Source of the DNA: Triticum aestivum
Taxonomy: Eukaryota > Streptophyta > Magnoliopsida > Poales > Poaceae
Assembly: GCF_018294505.1 (NCBI RefSeq)
Contig: NC_057810.1
Span: 702,069,852-702,133,851, forward strand
DNA: 64,000 bases
Direction of reading: 5' to 3'
Every line of letters begins with the position of its first letter. The first letter of the stretch is position 1. Of the stretch, positions 33,100 to 43,846 are shown piece by piece. Both the position numbers and the translations under genes were made by a program. Below the pieces are notes generated by a model. The model saw only the letters and a list, made by a program, of their open reading frames with translations. It ran no database searches and was not told the DNA's origin.

Positions 33100-36000
33100 G
33101 ATCACGCATCTCCTAGAACTGAATTTGCCCGAGCGCTTTCGTGAGAAAGTCTGCAAGCTGATCGCCAGTCCTGACATACTAAACGTCGATGCTGCCATCC
33201 TCGACACACTGACGGATGAAATGGTAGCGAAGCTCAATGTGCTTGCTCTTGTCATGGAAGACAGGGTTCTTGCTCAGTGCGATAGCTGACTTGTTGTCGA
33301 TGCAGAGTCTGGTGGCGCCGTCGCCACGCCCAAGCAGTTCCCCGATCAGCCGTCTGAGCCAGATGCCCTGACAGGCAGCACCAGCCGCGGCGACGTACTC
33401 TGCTTCGCACGAGGAAAGTGCGACGATCTTCTGCTTGGCTGACTGCCATGATACCGGGCTGCCATCGAGGAAGAAGATGGTGCCGTTGGTGCACTTGCGG
33501 TCGTCCAAGTCTCCCCCGAGGTCCGAGTCGCTGTAGCCGACGAGCTCTGCGCCGCGCTCCTACCGGGCATAGCAACAACCCAGCTGCTGTGTGCGGGCGA
33601 TGTACCTGAGGAGGTGCTTCACAGCAGCCCAATGTTCGCTCGTCGGAGCCTCCATGAACCTACTGACATACCCAACGGCGTAGGTTATGTCTGGGCGTGT
33701 GTGGGTGAGATAGCAAAGGCTCCCCACCACGCTCCTGTAGTAGGTGGCGTCCACGGGCTCGCCGGCCCCCTCCCGCCTGAGCTTAAGGTGCTGCTGCATC
33801 GGCGTGGCCACGGGGTGACAGTCGGCCATGCCGGCCTTCTCCAGCAGCTTGCCGGCGTACGCGGACTGCGCGATGACGATCTGGCCTGGCCTCTGGTCCA
33901 CCTCGATGCCGAGGTAGTAGCTCAGCAGCCCCAGATCGCTCATTTTGAAGAGCGCCATCATCTCCTTCTTGAACTCAGCGATCACCGTCGTGGATGCTCC
34001 GGTGATGATCAGATCTTCCACGTACATGCCCACCAGGAGCCGGCCACGGTGGCCAGCGCGCGTGTACACTGCGTGTTCGGATGGGCATTTCTCGAAGCCG
34101 AGGGTGTTGAGGCTGCTGTCGAGCTTCGCGTACCATGCCCTTAGCGCCTGTCGAAGTCCGTAGAGTGCTTTGTGCAGCCGGAGCACCTTGCCGCTCGCAC
34201 CGGCGCGCTCGAATTCGGGGGGCTGCACCACGCACACCTCCTCCTCAAGTTCGCCATTGAGGAAGGCTGACTTGACGTCCAGGTGGTGCACCTCCCACCC
34301 CTCCTGAGCGGCCGCGGCGAGCAGCACACGCACGGAGTCGAGGCGGGCCACCGTGGCGAAAACTTCTTCAAAGTCGATGTCGGTGCGCTGCACAAAGCCC
34401 TTCGCCACTAGGCGTGCCTTGTGCTTGATCACCTCGTCGGCTGCGTTCCTTTTCTCCTTGAATATCCATTTCAGGCCGATGGGACGGTGACCTGCAGGCA
34501 GATCGCAGAGAGACCAGGTCTCGTTAGACTCAATGCACGCCATTTCTTCGACCATCGCTGCTCGCCACGCTGCGTGGGGCTCGGCTTCTGCGAATGTCGC
34601 CAGCTCCCCCTCAGGCAGTAGGAGCAGGTGCTCTGCGCTCCTGCCTTGCGCCTCGTCAAAGTTGAGCACATCATCCAGGCGGCGGAAGCGGTGGACGGCG
34701 TCGGGGTCGTCTGCGTCGTCAAACATGTCCGCGTCATGCGGCGGCGGCGTTGCGAACTGCATGTCCTGCCAGACTGCAGTAGCAGGGGACGCGCTGCCAA
34801 CAGCTGGCGAGTTCTCTGTCTCGGCGTCGGAGACGGAGCGTGGCGATGTGGGCCCGCTCGACCCACCCCCCCCCCCGGGAGGGTTTGGGCGTCTGTGGAG
34901 CAGGGGTGCTCGCCGGCGTGACCACGTCCATGTGTGAACCACCATATGCCGAGAACTCGACGACGAAGGATCCGCCGGCGCCTGCCGTGTCGTTGCTCCA
35001 GTCCCAGCTCGCGCTCTCGTCGAACACGACGTCGCTGGACACGTGCACCCGGCGCGTCGACGGATCTTACACTCTGTACGCCTTGGAGCCGGGCTCGTAC
35101 CCGATGAGCACCATGGGAGTGCTCCGGTCATCAAGCTTCTTGAGGAGGGGGCGTGCGCTCTTGACGTGTGCCACACACCCGAAGACGCGCAGGTGGCTCA
35201 CCTCCGGCTTCCTGTCGTGCCAGGCCTCGTACGGTGTTGCTCCGTCCACACTGCGCGTGAACGCGCGGTTCAGGAGGTACACGGCCGTGGTCACCGCTTC
35301 TCCCCAGAAGTAGTCTGGCATGCCTTTGGCTTTCATCATGCTCCTCGCCATGCCCACCACCGTCTGATTGCGCCTCTCGACCACGCCGTTCTGCTGCGGT
35401 GTGTAAGGCGTGGTCAGGTGACGTTGAACTCCGGTGGAAGCGAGTGCTTTGCCAGTGCCGTGGACGTGAACTCGCCACCACGGTCCGTCCGCAGCGTGCC
35501 AAGCCTGCGTCGTGCCTCTGTTTCGGCACGCGTCTGGAACTCCTTGATGGCCGCCGCGGCCTCGTCTTTGCTCGCCAGCAGGGTGGGCCACATGTAGCGG
35601 CTGTGATCGTCCACTAGGAGCAGGAAGTAGCGCCTTCCTCCTGGCGTCGCTGGCGTGATCGCCCCGCAGAGATCCGCGTGGACGAGGTCGAGCGGCGCCT
35701 CCGCTCTGTACTTGGCCACCCGAGGAAACGGCGCCCGCCGCTGTTTGCCGGCGAGGCATGCCTGACGGAGCTCCCCAGTGTGCTCTATGCCCGGCAGCCC
35801 TCGCACCATTTCTCCCCTCGCCATCCTCTGCAGGGCGTCCATGTGCATATGGCCGAAGCGGGCGTGCCACTGCCATGACACGCTGCCCGCGCACGCACCA
35901 AGACAGACAGGGCGTACGGGGTGAATGCAGAGCTTGTACAACCGATTTGGAGATCGATTTACCTTGGCAATCAGGGCACCGCGGCGGTCATGGACGGTGA

Positions 36001-37355
36001 GGACGCCGTGGCGGATGTTGATGTTGCAGCCGTTCTCGTCGAGTTGTCCGAGGCTCACCACGCTGCATTTGAGCCTGGGGATGTAGTACACGTCCATGAG
36101 GGCGCGTTGCGCTCCCCCGTCGATGGCGAACGCGATGGTGCCGCGCCCTTCGATCTGCACCACCAACCCGTCTCCAAAGTGCATGGATCCGGTGATCGCC
36201 TTGTCGAGCTCGGTGAAGGCCGCACGGTCGCCGGTCATGTGGTTGGACGCGCCAGTGTCCAGGTACCACACCGGGTCCGGCGCGGCGTCCTCTATAGCAG
36301 GCGTGACGCCGGACTGTTCCTCGTTGAGGAAGACAGCGTCCTGAGGTGTGTTGCGACGACGATCGGCCGGCGTCATCGCCTCGATTGGGTGCACCAGCTC
36401 GACCACCTCGGCGAACAGCATCTGAGGGTCGGCCTCTTCGTCGGCCTGTGCGAGGAGGGCCTCCTCCTCCCTCTTCTTCTTCTTGCACTCACGGGCCCCG
36501 TGGCCCTTGATGCCACAGTAGCGTCACTTTTCTTTGTCCCCACCGCTCTTGTCGGGGTAGTCACCACCGCGCCTGCCGCTGCGCCTGCCGCCACGTCCGC
36601 CTCCTCGGCCGCCGCCCTTGCGGCGATTGTTGCTGCCGCCTGGAGGAGCGCCCTGATCGCCGGGGTGCAGGCGAGCCTGCCATTCCTCCCAGGTGAGGAG
36701 CAAGCAGCCGCCCCTGACTGCTGCCACCGCTCTGCGTGTCGTCGAGGCGTTCTTGCACGACGCGCAGCCTGCCGGTGACCTCGTCCAGGGAGAGCGTGCT
36801 GATATCCAGCAACGTCTCGATCGCGATCGCCACCTGCGCAAACTGAGGTGGCACGACACGGAGAAACTTGGCAACTACCTTGGATTCCTCCAGAGTGTCC
36901 CCGAGCGCGCGCAGGCCGGAGACGATGCCCGAAAGGCGGAGGGAGAAGTCGTCGATCGTTTCCCCGTCGCGGAAGGCGATGCTCTCGAAGTCGCGCCGGA
37001 GCTTCTGCGCATTGGCCTCGCGCACCCACGTGGCGCCGAGGCGCTGCGTGGCGATGGCATCCCACGCTTCCTTGGCGTTCTCCTTCTCTCCCACGGCGAG
37101 CAGCACATCAGTGGGCAGACCGCGGAGGATGACGCTCATGGCGTTGCGCTCGTCGTGATAGGGGGCGTCGTCGTGCGACACTGCCCGCCACCAGCCGTGT
37201 GCCTGAAGGTACACCTTCATCAGCAGCGACCACTCCGGGTAGTTGGTGCGTGTCAGCATTGGGAGCGCGCCGCTGGACGGCGCCGGCTGCACCACCTGCT
37301 GCACCACCATGTCTCCGCGCGACTGCTCCCCGCCGCTCGCCGGTGATCTTGACAT
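33100..37355 (-). pseudogene. Copia gag-pol of element 4, disrupted
   Basis: gag starts at 37355 (MSRSPASGGEQSRGD), and the gag frame is lost near 36700. A TGA stands at the first Cys of the zinc knuckle (before RYCGIKGHGAREC, about 36520). Protease has DTGASNHMTG (about 36270). Integrase runs about 35070-36100 and is broken near 35414 (the SLPPEF/LTTPYTPQQNGVVERRN junction). RT (33560 to about 34600) has LDVKSAFLNGELEEEV and, at the active site, YVEDL instead of YVDDL. A stop follows CCYAR, then RNase H (GSPVSWQSAKQKIVALSSCE; about 33179-33508) with a further stop. At least five lesions: it cannot make active proteins without help. Confidence 0.9.
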
Positions 37356-37358
37356 GGC

Positions 37359-37370
37359 TCTGATGCCACT
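37359..37370 (-). other. primer binding site of element 4
   Basis: The minus strand reads TGGCATCAGAGCC next to the 5' LTR, a close match to the initiator-tRNA-Met complement. The gag ATG follows at 37355. Confidence 0.75.
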
Positions 37371-37711
37371 TGTTGCCCTCGATGCACTCTGAAACAACTC
37401 GCGAGGGAGAGGTTTTGCACAGCGAACTTGCATGCTGCTTTTCTGCTTCTTCTTCCTTTTATTTCTGAACTTAAGGTGATCATGGCATAGTCCTGCCGCT
37501 CTTACCGGACCGCGCCATCCCACGATCGAGCACGCAATCCATGGCCTCCTACAATCACTCCACGGAACGCGCGCACAAGTCGCGCCTCGCGGAAACAACT
37601 AACTAACCTGACAGAAAAACGCTAACTGAATCCTAACAAAAAGCTACATCGAGGCAAAGTCTGAAACTATTGAAACTAGACAGGCTAGCTAAACTAGCTT
37701 ATTGTGCAACA
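37371..37711 (-). repeat. 5' LTR of element 4 (341 bp)
   Basis: Partner of 32718-33054. It is four bases longer because of an extra GCGC near 37570. Confidence 0.95.
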
Positions 37712-38063
37712 TATCAAACTTCAGATCTGACACCCCACAACGACTAAGACACCAAAGTAGGAAACCATACCTGCCATCCATCAACCACGAACCCAGCACA
37801 TGTTCTATCTTCCAGATGTCGTCGATGCAGATCACAATCTGCATCTGCTCCCGAAACTACCTCCCAAGCTCCGCGCAGAGCTTTTGTACCCGAGATGGAG
37901 GTGGAGGCAATAACCATACACAATACATACACGGGATCAAAGGCGAGATGTGTAGAGGACGATTTATGTCCATCCACTCTCAAAAAAAACACGAAGCAGT
38001 TAGCAGATGTTATCCGTCTCCTCCGATCGATCTACCAACCAGATCACCGCGAGAGACGTCATC

Positions 38064-39499
38064 ATGGAAGCAGACGGCAGCGAAATCTCGCGCCTGCCGG
38101 CGGAGCTCCTCGCGTCGATAGTCTCCCTCACCTCGCCACGCGACGCCGGATGCTGTGCCGCCGTCTCCCGGGCCTTCCTCGCCGCCGCGGACTCCGACGC
38201 CGTCTGGTCCTGCTTCCTGCCCCGCGACCTCCCACAGCTTGCTAAAAGCGTGCTCCGCCGCGCGCCGCCGTCCAAGAACAAGAAGGGCTTGTTCTGACGC
38301 CTCTCCAACCAACCGGCGCTCCTCCCACGCAAGCTCGTGGTACGTGCAGATCCAATATGTATCACCATCAACCCAATTAGTACGTAGACGAGGGCTAGCC
38401 GCTTCCTTCTTACCTTGATCAAAATTCAAAATTGATTGATGGATCGATCCATCTACCAGCTTTCTTTCTTTGGTGCAGAGCATGCGGCTGGACAGGGCTA
38501 CCAGCGCCAAGTGCTACATGCTATCGGCAAGGGCGCTCAATATTTCGAGGGGCGGGACCCGAGCATGCTGGGAATGGATCGACCTCTGTTATGATGAGAT
38601 CCAAGGAAACAAGAGGTTCAAAGTCATTTCAATGGGTATTTGGGGGGGAATTAATTTAGTTATCGTCTCTGATTTGACGGTGTTCCATGCATGTGTTAGC
38701 ACTAACCATATATACCCTCGCATTAATTTGTGACAGCTTCCGTGAAGCAGCTCAACTTCGGGGAGTTTGGTCGTTGGAAATCCGTGGCAAAATACATAGC
38801 AGAATGCTCTGCCGGAACTCCATGTATGCTGCTTACATGCTGTTCAAGCTAGCCCATGGGTTCACCATGATGGATTTCCCGTTTCAAGAGGCATCCATCA
38901 GCTATGGAGGCACTACTTCAAAACGGCAAGTTTGCCTCCAAGCCTACATGGAGGATGGGGATGACGGCGTACCTCACAAACATATCTTGAAGTCAAGTTG
39001 GGAAAGCCGTCTGCCCCATAGCTATTCGCCCTGTTTGGTTCGGCTGTGGATTTCTAAAAGCAGCTGTGAAAAATCTGCTGTGGAAAAACAGCTGTGGAAA
39101 ATCTGATGTGAAAAAGATGTAGGTCATTTGACAAATCAGCTGATACAGCTTTTTCAGATTTTGGCCCGCAACGGAATCAGATTTTGGAAAGCACGTCCTG
39201 GGCTGCTTCCGCTTTTGGTTCAGATTTTGGCAGCGGATTTCTGGAATCGGATTCTGCTGGGTTTGCCCTTTGGTTCAGATTCTGCTGCGCGGCAGCAGAA
39301 TCCGTCGGTCATTGTCTCACAGATGACATCATGGTCCCTCGAAAAAGGGCCGACGAGTGGATGGAGGTCGAGCTCGGCGAGTTCTACAATGGGGAAGCCT
39401 ACCGACGGTGAGGTGTCTGTGAGCCTAATGGAGACTGAAGGAGGAGTTTTCAAAATTGGTCTTGTCGTGTGGGGTATCGAGATTAGAACTAAACAATGA
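38064..39499 (+). pseudogene. F-box/PP2 pseudogene (copy 7)
   Basis: Plus strand. Exon 1 is 38064-38339 (MEADGSEISRLPAELLASIV; WSCFLPRDLPQL) with a GTACGT donor, but TGA at 38295-38297 replaces the Arg codon of LFRRLS. Exon 2 (38479-38615, 137 nt) and its splice sites are sound (RLDRATSAKCYMLSARALNI). Exon 3 starts at 38737 (SFREAAQLRGVWSLEIRGKI) and runs well to about 39020, where an insertion of about 280 bp breaks the lectin domain. It resumes at about 39305 (WMEVELGEFYNGE), and the last part is frameshifted near 39395. Closest in gene structure to copies 2 and 8. Confidence 0.85.
39022..39303. mobile_element. MITE-like insertion in F-box copy 7
   Basis: Starts near GCCCTGTTTGGTTCGGCTGT, like other grass hAT or Harbinger MITE ends, and is full of AGATTTTGG / AGCTGTGG repeats. 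A matching far end is not clear, so borders and class are uncertain. Confidence 0.45.
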
Positions 39500-39501
39500 T
39501 G

Positions 39502-39989
39502 TTTTTGAACATTGTTGGATTCAAAGCCGTCGTCGTACATTTCTTTACTTTATACGGAAACAACATGCATGGAAGAACAATCACTACAGTTATAGTACAT
39601 AATTTGTCATGAATGGAGCAGCATTTACCAAAGTTACAGAAAAATCCTGGTTCTGGTGCTGCACACAATACCTGGTTCAGGTGCCTTCTCAACGAGAAAT
39701 ATTGTGCATGTGTGCTCGAAAAACTAGAGCTAGTTGCCATGCCAAAAAAAACTATAGTTTACTATGAAATCTATTGCTCACGACACATACTGAAAAGTGC
39801 TATTCGATGTTTCTTAAAAAAATCAGGTCAATCCTACCGATTGATGGCATTCGAGGGGTAGGCGCACTTTGCCGCTTAGTGCTGGTAGCTTAGCACTAAG
39901 CCGGCGCTGGCTAACTACCACGCTTCCTAAGCAAACCAAGAGCAACATTCTGAAGGTATGAAAACCCAGCTCCTGTAGCACAAATAATC
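39502..39989. other. spacer with a small hairpin
   Basis: No gene. A perfect inverted repeat with arms GCTTAGTGCT and AGCACTAAGC lies at 39874-39901, loop of 8. Confidence 0.5.
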
Positions 39990-40775
39990 GAACTTCAGAA
40001 ATTCATTTTTGCAAACTAAATAAATCAGGTGGCAAAAATATCTGAAACATGACACAAGCGGTCAATCTGAAAGGCCATGTCGTAATAATGTTCAACAAAG
40101 ATAGAGATGATATACTCAGATCATTTGTATAGATTATTCATACGCTCTTTTTCTTTAAAATTTGCAAACATGTCATAGGCCGTCAAAATCGGATGTGGAT
40201 TTTTGTGCTGAACATTTTGATGTATTATACGTTTTTTCTGACATCGTATGCGAAAGTTATAGCCGTTTTACATTTTCCCTACACTTTTTGCAAAACATGT
40301 CCAAATTTAAGTTTTTAAATTTTCCTAAGTAGTAGATGTAGTAACATAACTACATCTCGAAGGATTTTAATTTTTGAAGTTTTTATCATTTTCTTTTGCT
40401 TTTTACAAAACTGGAAAGGCAATCCGGGGGGGCGGGGGGGGGGGGGGTAGAATTTGAAAATTGGACCTTTAGTCCCGGTTTGAGACACGAACCGGGACTA
40501 AAGGGCATTGCACCCTTTACTCCCGGTTCGTGTCTCAAACCGGGACTAAAGATTAGACCTTTAGTCCCGGTTTGAGATACGAACCGGGACTAAATGGCAT
40601 TGCACCCTTTAGTCTCGGTTCGTGTCTCAAACCGGGACTAAAGGGCTCATTTGAACCGGGACTAATGCCTTTACCGCACGAACCAGGACCAATGCTCACA
40701 TTAGTCCCGGTTTATGACTAAACCGGGACTAATGGACTTATCTGGCCCGAACGAAAGCCCTGTTTTCTACTAGTG
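39990..40775. mobile_element. CACTA transposon end with subterminal hairpin repeats
   Basis: The right terminus reads, on the minus strand, CACTAGTAGAAAACAGGG from 40775, which matches grass CACTA ends. At 40465-40740 a unit such as ACCTTTAGTCCCGGTTTGAG and its inverse CAAACCGGGACTAAAGG is repeated about eight times in both orientations. A G-rich tract lies at 40426-40447. The AT-rich part before it (GCGAAAGTTATAGCCG, 40250) resembles CACTA flanking sequence. The left terminus was not found, so it may be a fragment. Confidence 0.6.
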
Positions 40776-41141
40776 GGTGTTCCTGACTTCTATTGTTGAT
40801 GACCTGAATTACAAATAAGTGTTCCCAAGGGCCAACAAAATAATGTATTCAGGAAAGGTAATTTCATCCATGTCTCTGTCATGTGTTTCATCATATATAC
40901 CAGGAAACATCCCATTCAGGTTTTAGTCACTTCGCAATGTATAATTAAAATATCACTTATGCCACTGTTGATGATCCATGAAGGTAACTACACACATCAT
41001 GTTACAACAAGCCAATCCAATAATGCGAAATATTGCAACAAAACTCTTACTTCATCATAGCGAAAAATCACTTATGTAACCAAAGACACTTCAAAAAGGT
41101 CGTTTTTAACTCCCATGGGTTACTTAATGGTAATTCTACAA
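40776..41141. other. 3' flank of F-box copy 8
   Basis: AT-rich sequence between the CACTA end and the stop codon of the intact F-box/PP2 gene. It probably includes that gene's 3' untranslated region. Confidence 0.5.
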
Positions 41142-42214
41142 TTATGTCGGCTTTTGTTGCTTACTTCTGAGCTCAATGCCCAGTACGGTAAGACCAGACT
41201 TGCTTTCTCCCATGAAGCTAATGGACACCTCGCCACTACTGTCACCCTCCTCGTTATGGAACTCACCCAACTCCACCTCCATCCAGCCGTCGGCTTTTTC
41301 ATGAGGGAAATGAACTTCCTCTTCGGGTGGAATTGCGTCACAGTTAAGACTCCCTCTCCAACCTTGCACGCAAACTTGTTGGGTCGACTCCCTCCCGGCA
41401 ACACCAACGGATGCCACCTCGTATGGGAAATCGTACTCATAGTATGCATATGCTAGCTTGAACACCAAGTATGCGGCATATGTTGTATTTTGTGAGAGCA
41501 TCTTCTTCTGTATCTTCCCCCGGATCTCCAACTCATTGACACGATAGAACTGAGCGTCTTCGGAGAAGATCCTGCATGTTGCAATCCGCAGTTCATAAGT
41601 ACTAGTAGCGAAAGGCATCAAAGGCAAAGGCACTAAATTCGCTATGGTAAAATTAAACAAGTACTACTGTGTAAGATTCGAGACGTCTTGCACCTTTTGT
41701 CTTCTTTGCTGCAATTCGAAAGTGCACATAAACTGGCCCGGCGCGAGCCCTTGCACCGCGGAATCTGCAACGCCCTCGCCGAAATCGTGAAGCGCTGGGC
41801 GCCGGTAGCCTTGTCGAGCTGCATGCTCTGCACGGAGTAATTACACGGCAAATGACATTATATTGAGCCTATTAAACTGCAAGAACGTATCACATGAACG
41901 CTGAGTTCGTCGGTATATATATAACGTACCACTAACTTGTGTGGGAGGAGAGCTGGCTGGTCGGAGAGGCGTCGGAACAGCTCCTTCCTGCTCGACGGCT
42001 GCGTGCGGGGGAGCTCGCCTTTAGCGAACTGCGGGAGGTTACGGGGCAGGAAGAAGGACCAGACGGCGTCGGAGTCTGCTGCGGCGCGGAAGGCCTGGGA
42101 GACGGCGGCCGCGCGGCAGGCGTCCAGCGGCGACGTGAGCGAGACAACACGCACGAGGAGATCCTCCGGCAGTCGCTCCATCTCGCCTGCGGCCGGCGTT
42201 GTCTTCGTATGCAC
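41142..42214 (-). CDS. F-box/PP2-like (phloem protein 2, Nictaba-type) gene, intact, three exons (copy 8)
   Basis: Exons (minus): 41930-42214, 41694-41827 and 41142-41571. They total 849 nt, 282 residues plus stop, with GT-AG introns of 102 and 122 nt. Residues about 12-60 form an F-box (MERLPEDLLVRVVSLTSP; WSFFLPRNLPQF) that would dock to SKP1 in an SCF E3 ligase. Residues about 95-282 form a PP2 lectin domain (RRLSDQP..., MQLDKATGAQ, LEIRGKIQKKML, GWMEVELGEFHNEEG, GLTVLGIELRSKQ). Members of this family are thought to recognise glycans, but no ligand can be read here. The domain is about 20 residues shorter than in paralogues between VCVQGW and CDAIPPEEE. The start could also be Met12 (42181). 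TATA and CCAAT lie just upstream. This is the only copy in the window with all exons and splice sites sound. Confidence 0.87.
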
Positions 42215-42258
42215 GCGCTTCTGTGATTCTGTCCTTGGGACGTTATGGAACTTGTGTT

Positions 42259-42278
42259 CATATATAGGAGTCTATTGG
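42259..42278 (-). promoter_or_regulatory. TATA and CCAAT boxes of F-box copy 8
   Basis: The minus strand has CCTATATATG (42259-42268), with CCAAT (42274-42278) further upstream. Both lie about 45-65 bases above the first ATG and are conserved in the promoter remnant at 16596-16615. Confidence 0.6.
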
Positions 42279-42480
42279 TACGTAGTATATCAGACCGAGA
42301 CCGTGGCAGAGTCGGTAAGCTGAATAGAAGCGCCGAACGTACCGTACGTGGTGAGTGAAAGACGCGTCCGGAAAGCTTACTTTTATTTGCAAAGGAGAAA
42401 AATACTAGTAGAAGAAAAAAAGATAATGTGCGAGCCCAGTTCTATTTGCAATGGAGAAAAATAGAAGAAAAACAAGGTGA

Positions 42481-42554
42481 TGTCTGAGCCCAGGTTCGAA
42501 CTGGGGACCTTTAGTGTGTGAGACTAACGTGATAACCAACTACACCACCCAGAC
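42481..42554 (-). tRNA. tRNA-Val (anticodon CAC)
   Basis: A 74-nt tRNA cloverleaf on the minus strand. The 7-bp acceptor stem (GTCTGGG with CTCAGAC, one G-T pair) is followed by an A discriminator. The D-arm has TGGTGTAGTTGGTTATCA. The anticodon stem TTAGT/ACTAA encloses the loop CTCACAC, giving anticodon CAC, and the TTCGAAC loop is held by CCCAG/CTGGG. It closely resembles plant tRNA-Val(CAC). It has no intron and no CCA end, as expected. It lies 267 bp upstream of the F-box copy 8 start, on the same strand. Confidence 0.9.
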
Positions 42555-43846
42555 AATTTGTTTTTCTTTGAAAGACAAACTATTTAAACGTTGTACGTGC
42601 ACGAGGGCATCCAACTAGATTATGTATGGGCCTCAGGCAGTGCTTTTGGGCAGTTGGTTGAACCTCTGTCAGCCAATCGATATGTTGACTGAGAAAAGGC
42701 CTACTACCAGCTCTAAAAAAAAGGAGAGAAAGGCCTACTAGCAATAATTAACCAGACATGTCTGGTTAATTGATCCTCCAGTCCAGATCCAGTTTATGTA
42801 CCTGTTAACAATGACATATAAATAATGTCAGCTGCCTTATACTCCTATATCCTTTAAAAAACAACTTCAAAATTATCATAACAAGTTACTAAGGTTTGTC
42901 TCGCTTCGGTGCTTGGTACTTGTAGTCCTTGCTGGGTGGTGTACGAATCTGAATGTAATTTTTATTATTTTTTGTGTTCGATGTATTGCCATGATTGGAG
43001 ACGAATAGATAGAAAGTTTCCCGCAAAAAATAAAAGTTACTAAGATTCGTCCACTGGGCCAAGTTGGGTCAGCCCACGTGTTTGATGTTTATAATTAATC
43101 GGGCTACGAAAAACAACTTTAAAAATTATCATAACAAGGCCACACAAAAATTATCATGATATTTGAGGTCATTTTAATATTTTCTAAGAAAGCAATCCCA
43201 ATTATTTAGGTTTAGTGTTCTAACCAAAAAAATTAAATCATTTTTACACCTTAAAATTTTGGAGAAGGCCGACATAATAAACATTAGAGCATTTCCAAAA
43301 AAATAGGGTTTAGGATAAGCATTTTGGACAATTGGCAAAATTTAAGGTTTAGCCCTTTAAGAAAATCCGGAGGGTTGGTTAAATCCTCATTTTAAACTAA
43401 AATTAAATGAATATGATGCAAATGGGATGCTCATGATGCACAAATTCTTTTGTAAGGAAACGTTACACGAACGATTTGTTCAGGCATTCTTTCTTCGTTA
43501 GCTAGAGGTCGTTCTTGCAAGTTTGTTGTTTGGAAGTCATATGTCGGTCAAGCGGTTATGGTTGGTCGTCGGCGCATGAGCGTCTTCTTCTTTGGCATCA
43601 GCAAGTCATTCGGCTTCACTGTTGTTGTTCTACTTGACCTTGATAGCCCGCGAGCCAAGAGGAGTCGTTAGAGCGCATCACGGGAGGCAGTGTCGTCGCG
43701 TGCGGCGTGCCTAGCTGGTCGTAGACGAAGCATTCTTCGGTCAGCGGTGATGATGTGAAAGACGTTCTCAAGACCGAAGCAAACACATGTGCTCGAGTCT
43801 GATGCGTGGTTCGCTCATCGGTGGTGGGAGGCACATGTGTCCTTTA
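42555..43846. other. intergenic DNA without a recognised gene
   Basis: AT-rich to about 43500, then mixed composition with a possible weak minus-strand ORF (43616-43834) lacking known motifs. No RNA gene seen. Confidence 0.5.

Larger units (their letters stand above)
32718..37711 (-). mobile_element. complete Copia LTR retrotransposon, 4994 bp (element 4)
   Basis: Flanked by the target duplication TATCA (32713-32717 and 37712-37716). LTRs are 32718-33054 (3') and 37371-37711 (5'), both TGTTGCCCTCGATGC...TTGTGCAACA. A minus-strand polypurine tract (TTAGGGGGAGTT) abuts the 3' LTR, and the primer site TGGCATCAGAGCC abuts the 5' LTR. Size and short LTRs would fit the Ale/Retrofit lineage (a guess). 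The two LTRs differ by about a dozen substitutions and a 4-bp indel by eye, so the insertion is not recent. Confidence 0.95.
32402..37885 (-). mobile_element. LINE 3' fragment, split by a Copia element
   Basis: The pieces 32413-32712 and 37717-37874 join across the Copia insertion. On the minus strand they read like the 3' end of a LINE: a short ORF end, then an untranslated tail (TATGAATGAGACACGTATTA) and an A run (plus-strand T run at 32409-32415). The direct repeat GCAGAGCTTTT at 32402-32412 and 37875-37885 is the probable target duplication. The identification is by tail features only, so I rate it as moderate. Confidence 0.55.

Noticed and set aside
33418..36778. Long plus-strand ORFs across Copia element 4
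   Set aside because: They are antisense to the pol gene and arise from its high GC content; they carry no domain of their own.
40426..40447. G-rich tract as a G-quadruplex element
   Set aside because: It may form a quadruplex, but it is one short run in a transposon flank, with no gene or promoter next to it.
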